Assembly (NCBI GenBank): GCA_027483175.1
Contig: JAIXVE010000172.1
Span: 1 to 37,160, forward strand
DNA: 37,160 nt
Source: Verrucomicrobiaceae bacterium
Lineage (GTDB): Bacteria; Verrucomicrobiota; Verrucomicrobiia; Verrucomicrobiales; V1-33
Reading direction: 5' to 3'
Part shown: positions 35,426-37,160 of the stretch, in pieces
Numbering within the stretch: the first letter of the stretch is position 1
How the letters are laid out: the number at the start of each line of letters is the position of its first letter
Position numbers and translations under genes: made by a program
Notes under the pieces: generated by a model
What the model saw: only the letters and a program-made list of their open reading frames with translations
What the model was told of the DNA's origin: nothing
The model's database searches: none

Positions 35426-36579
35426 GGAAAATTCAAACTCGCCGCCGGCGAAGGCACCGTCGGCGGTATCGCCCCCGCAGGCCTCTCCCCTGCCGCACAC
35501 CGCCGCAGCACCGCTTCAAACCGCCCCACCACCACTTCCCACGTCAGCCCCAGCGCCGTCCGCCGCGCCCCGCGGCAAACCGGTAACCGCTGCTCCTCAG
35601 TCAACTGCACCACCCGCCCCAGCAGCCGCGCATACCCGGCATCGCTCCCCGGTGTCTCCACCCAGCCATTCACCCCGTGCACCACATGCTCCCGCCCCGC
35701 CCCAGCATCAATTGCCACCACAGGCAACCCGCTCGCCATCCCCTCCAGTACCTGTCTCCCACTCGTCTCCGCCATCCCCGGCAACGCCAGCAGATCACAC
35801 GACGCCGCCGTCACCGCCAGTCTCCGCCGGTCCATCCCGCCAGTGTAAACCGCCCACGGCCACCGCTCCCGGCATTCCTCCAGAAACGCACCCTCCCCAG
35901 CCACCACCGCCTGCACCCTCACCCCTCGGCTCTGCATCCCCTTCACCGCCTCCAGCGCCAGCGGCAGGTTCCCCTCCCGCTCCACCCGACCACCCATCAG
36001 CACCACCACATGCCACGGACTCACTCCCCACATCTTCCTCAATGTCTCGTCCCGGTGATCAGGATGAAACCACTCGCAATCCACCCCGCTCCCCACCCGC
36101 ACCACCCGATCATAACCAACCTTCTCCATCTTCTCCACCTCCCCGCGACTCGCCACCATCGTGAATGCCCCCAGTCCATGCACCCACCGCTGCATTCTCT
36201 CCGCCGGACGCCCAAACCATCCCAAACCGCACCTCCCCACGCGCTCCCCAAATCCCTCGCCATACTCCATCCCGAACGGAATCCCCAGTCGCCGCGCCGC
36301 CGCCACCGCCACCATCCCCCGCCACCCCTCCATCGCGATATAAATCACCTCAGGCCGCTCCTCCCGCCACGCCCCTACCAACCGACCCCACGGATTCATC
36401 CCCATCCGCGTCACCCGACACCCTCCCACCCGCTCTTCATAAGCACCACCACCCGCCCCGCCACTCCACACCCTCACATCATGCCCCATCCTAGCCAATC
36501 CCCCGCCCAGCTTCTCCAGCACCCATGACCTCCTCCCAGCATCAGGAAGGTGTGTCTCCGTGACAATCGCAACTCGCAT
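35422..36579 (-). CDS. GT4-family glycosyltransferase (MgtA-like mannosyltransferase)
   Basis: A 385-residue GT-B enzyme of the retaining GT4 family, starting at ATG 36579. The N-terminal Rossmann half begins MRVAIVTETHLPD.G..SWVLEKL, with LARMGHDVRV following. The nucleotide-sugar half contains VGSGVDCEWFHPDH, VVLMGGRVEREGNLPLALEAV and the EX7E motif in AETSGRQVLEGMASGLPVV. The acceptor is unknown; homologues resembling GDP-mannose-dependent alpha-mannosyltransferases act on lipids. Coupling with the LpxH-like gene by an ATGA overlap suggests a shared glycolipid pathway. Composition is G-rich on its coding strand, in line with the other minus-strand genes. Confidence 0.85.
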   Translation of the reverse strand: MRVAIVTETHLPDAGRRSWVLEKLGGGLARMGHDVRVWSGGAGGGAYEERVGGCRVTRMGMNPWGRLVGAWREERPEVIYIAMEGWRGMVAVAAARRLGIPFGMEYGEGFGERVGRCGLGWFGRPAERMQRWVHGLGAFTMVASRGEVEKMEKVGYDRVVRVGSGVDCEWFHPDHRDETLRKMWGVSPWHVVVLMGGRVEREGNLPLALEAVKGMQSRGVRVQAVVAGEGAFLEECRERWPWAVYTGGMDRRRLAVTAASCDLLALPGMAETSGRQVLEGMASGLPVVAIDAGAGREHVVHGVNGWVETPGSDAGYARLLGRVVQLTEEQRLPVCRGARRTALGLTWEVVVGRFEAVLRRCAAGERPAGAIPPTVPSPAASLNFP

Positions 36580-36719
36580 GGTTCAATTCACGCCATCTCA
36601 GGCATACCCTCATCCTACCAGTTCCTCGCTTTCCCTGAAGCCCTTTCACGTGCCGTTTCCGCTACAAGCTTCCTCCCTCCCTCCACCTCCACCCGCCACG
36701 CGCTCCCCACCCAATCCCC

Positions 36720-37040
36720 ATGGAACGCCTCATCCCCTGCCCAGGCTGCAGCATGCCCGTCTCCCCAACCGACGACCCTACCTGCCCCAAATGCAGCTCC
36801 CCAGTCCTCGGCCACGTCTTCCGCGGTCTGCTGGAAATTGATGTCGCCCACTCCGGCGAATCATGGGAAACCGCCCGATCCAAAATCACCGCCGCCATCA
36901 ACCAAGGCATCCTCCACGGCCACAAAGGCGTCAAAATCATCCACGGCTACGGCGCTTCCTCCGGCCGCGCCCGCATCCGCAACGAAGCCATCCTCCTCCT
37001 CCGCTCCCTCGCCTCCGCCACCTCCGGCCGTCTCTCCTAG
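36720..37040 (+). CDS. Zinc-ribbon plus Smr-like domain protein
   Basis: A 106-residue protein with two parts. Residues 7-25 form a Cys4 zinc ribbon: CPGC, 11 residues, CPKC. Residues about 38-100 resemble the Smr domain of MutS2/SMR proteins, which nick or bind DNA or RNA: LEIDVAHSGESWETA, then GHKGVKIIHGYGASSGRARIR and a final helix. The usual LDLHG motif is replaced by IDVAHSG, so nuclease activity may be altered; HGYG..SG..R is preserved. ATG 36720 start; divergent from the glycosyltransferase across 140 bases with no clear promoter seen. Confidence 0.75.
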   Translation: MERLIPCPGCSMPVSPTDDPTCPKCSSPVLGHVFRGLLEIDVAHSGESWETARSKITAAINQGILHGHKGVKIIHGYGASSGRARIRNEAILLLRSLASATSGRLS

Positions 37041-37160
37041 TGTAGTCCGCCTTACAGATGGTGTCTTATGGACGAGGGATTTTTTCCGAGTCCACGGCGC
37101 GAGGAGGGCGCGAATCAGGATTCGCAACCGACGAGCAACACAGGAATCGGGAAAAAGACC
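37041..37160. other. Terminal stretch with hairpins, possible dispersed repeat (runs off window)
   Basis: From just after the Smr-like stop codon, composition changes to balanced G/C with T runs. A perfect 7-bp inverted repeat GCGAATC / GATTCGC lies at 37110-37125. A longer imperfect pairing involves GGACGAGGGA and TCCGAGTCC around 37069-37093. No convincing gene is visible. It may be the end of an interspersed element or an RNA, but only one edge is inside the window. Confidence 0.4.

Overview
The window looks like chromosomal DNA from a GC-rich Gram-negative bacterium of the PVC group, most likely a member of Verrucomicrobiota. The evidence is indirect: a DUF6797-type propeller/cytochrome c fusion, a very long thioester alpha-2-macroglobulin, a DUF7309/DUF6930-type protein, LpxH-like and GtrA-like envelope genes, and intergenic hairpin repeats of a kind I associate with these genomes. 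Shine-Dalgarno sequences are mostly absent and many neighbouring genes are joined by 4-base ATGA overlaps. The + strand is strongly C-rich over G whatever the gene orientation.

Layout. 1-870: end of an ECF sigma factor gene plus two small membrane-protein genes (a likely regulatory trio). 879-7804: mainly minus-strand housekeeping genes (tdh, recQ, ugd, a phytoene-dehydrogenase-like FAD enzyme, and an HU gene with its own terminator), with one small coiled-coil gene on the plus strand. 7969-15022: a tight plus-strand run starting with gamma-carbonic anhydrase, moaE and a SnoaL-like gene. It continues into a complete scavenging pathway for sialic acid: periplasmic mutarotase (NanM), MFS transporter, N-acetylneuraminate lyase, secreted sialidase and N-acylglucosamine 2-epimerase. 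15034-18035: a minus-strand operon fabG-pdxJ-TIM-barrel isomerase-GtrA-like. 18045-18680: a gene-free island of four different repeats, several of them hairpins. 18683-19343: three tiny overlapping genes, AT-rich and without the C-over-G skew, which look foreign. 19778-22508: a secreted DUF6797/propeller/cytochrome c protein followed by a small K+-channel-like membrane protein whose selectivity filter is not the canonical one. 22634-26437: gyrB and ispH. 26447-33254: trpC and the giant alpha-2-macroglobulin (minus). 33353-33427: tRNA-Gly(GCC). 33567-37040: a DUF7309/DUF6930-like gene, an overlapping glycosyltransferase/LpxH-like pair (minus), and a zinc-ribbon Smr-like gene. The last 120 bases change in composition and may be another dispersed repeat.

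How the genes work together. The clearest system is sialic acid use: the sialidase releases Neu5Ac outside the cytoplasm, NanM speeds alpha-to-beta anomerisation, the MFS protein imports it, the lyase gives pyruvate and ManNAc, and the epimerase turns ManNAc into GlcNAc. This is the Bacteroides-type (lyase/epimerase/transporter) route, not the E. coli ManNAc kinase route. A GlcNAc kinase and nagA/nagB would have to lie elsewhere. The least explained items are the propeller-cytochrome/pore-protein pair and the AT-rich micro-operon next to the repeat island.
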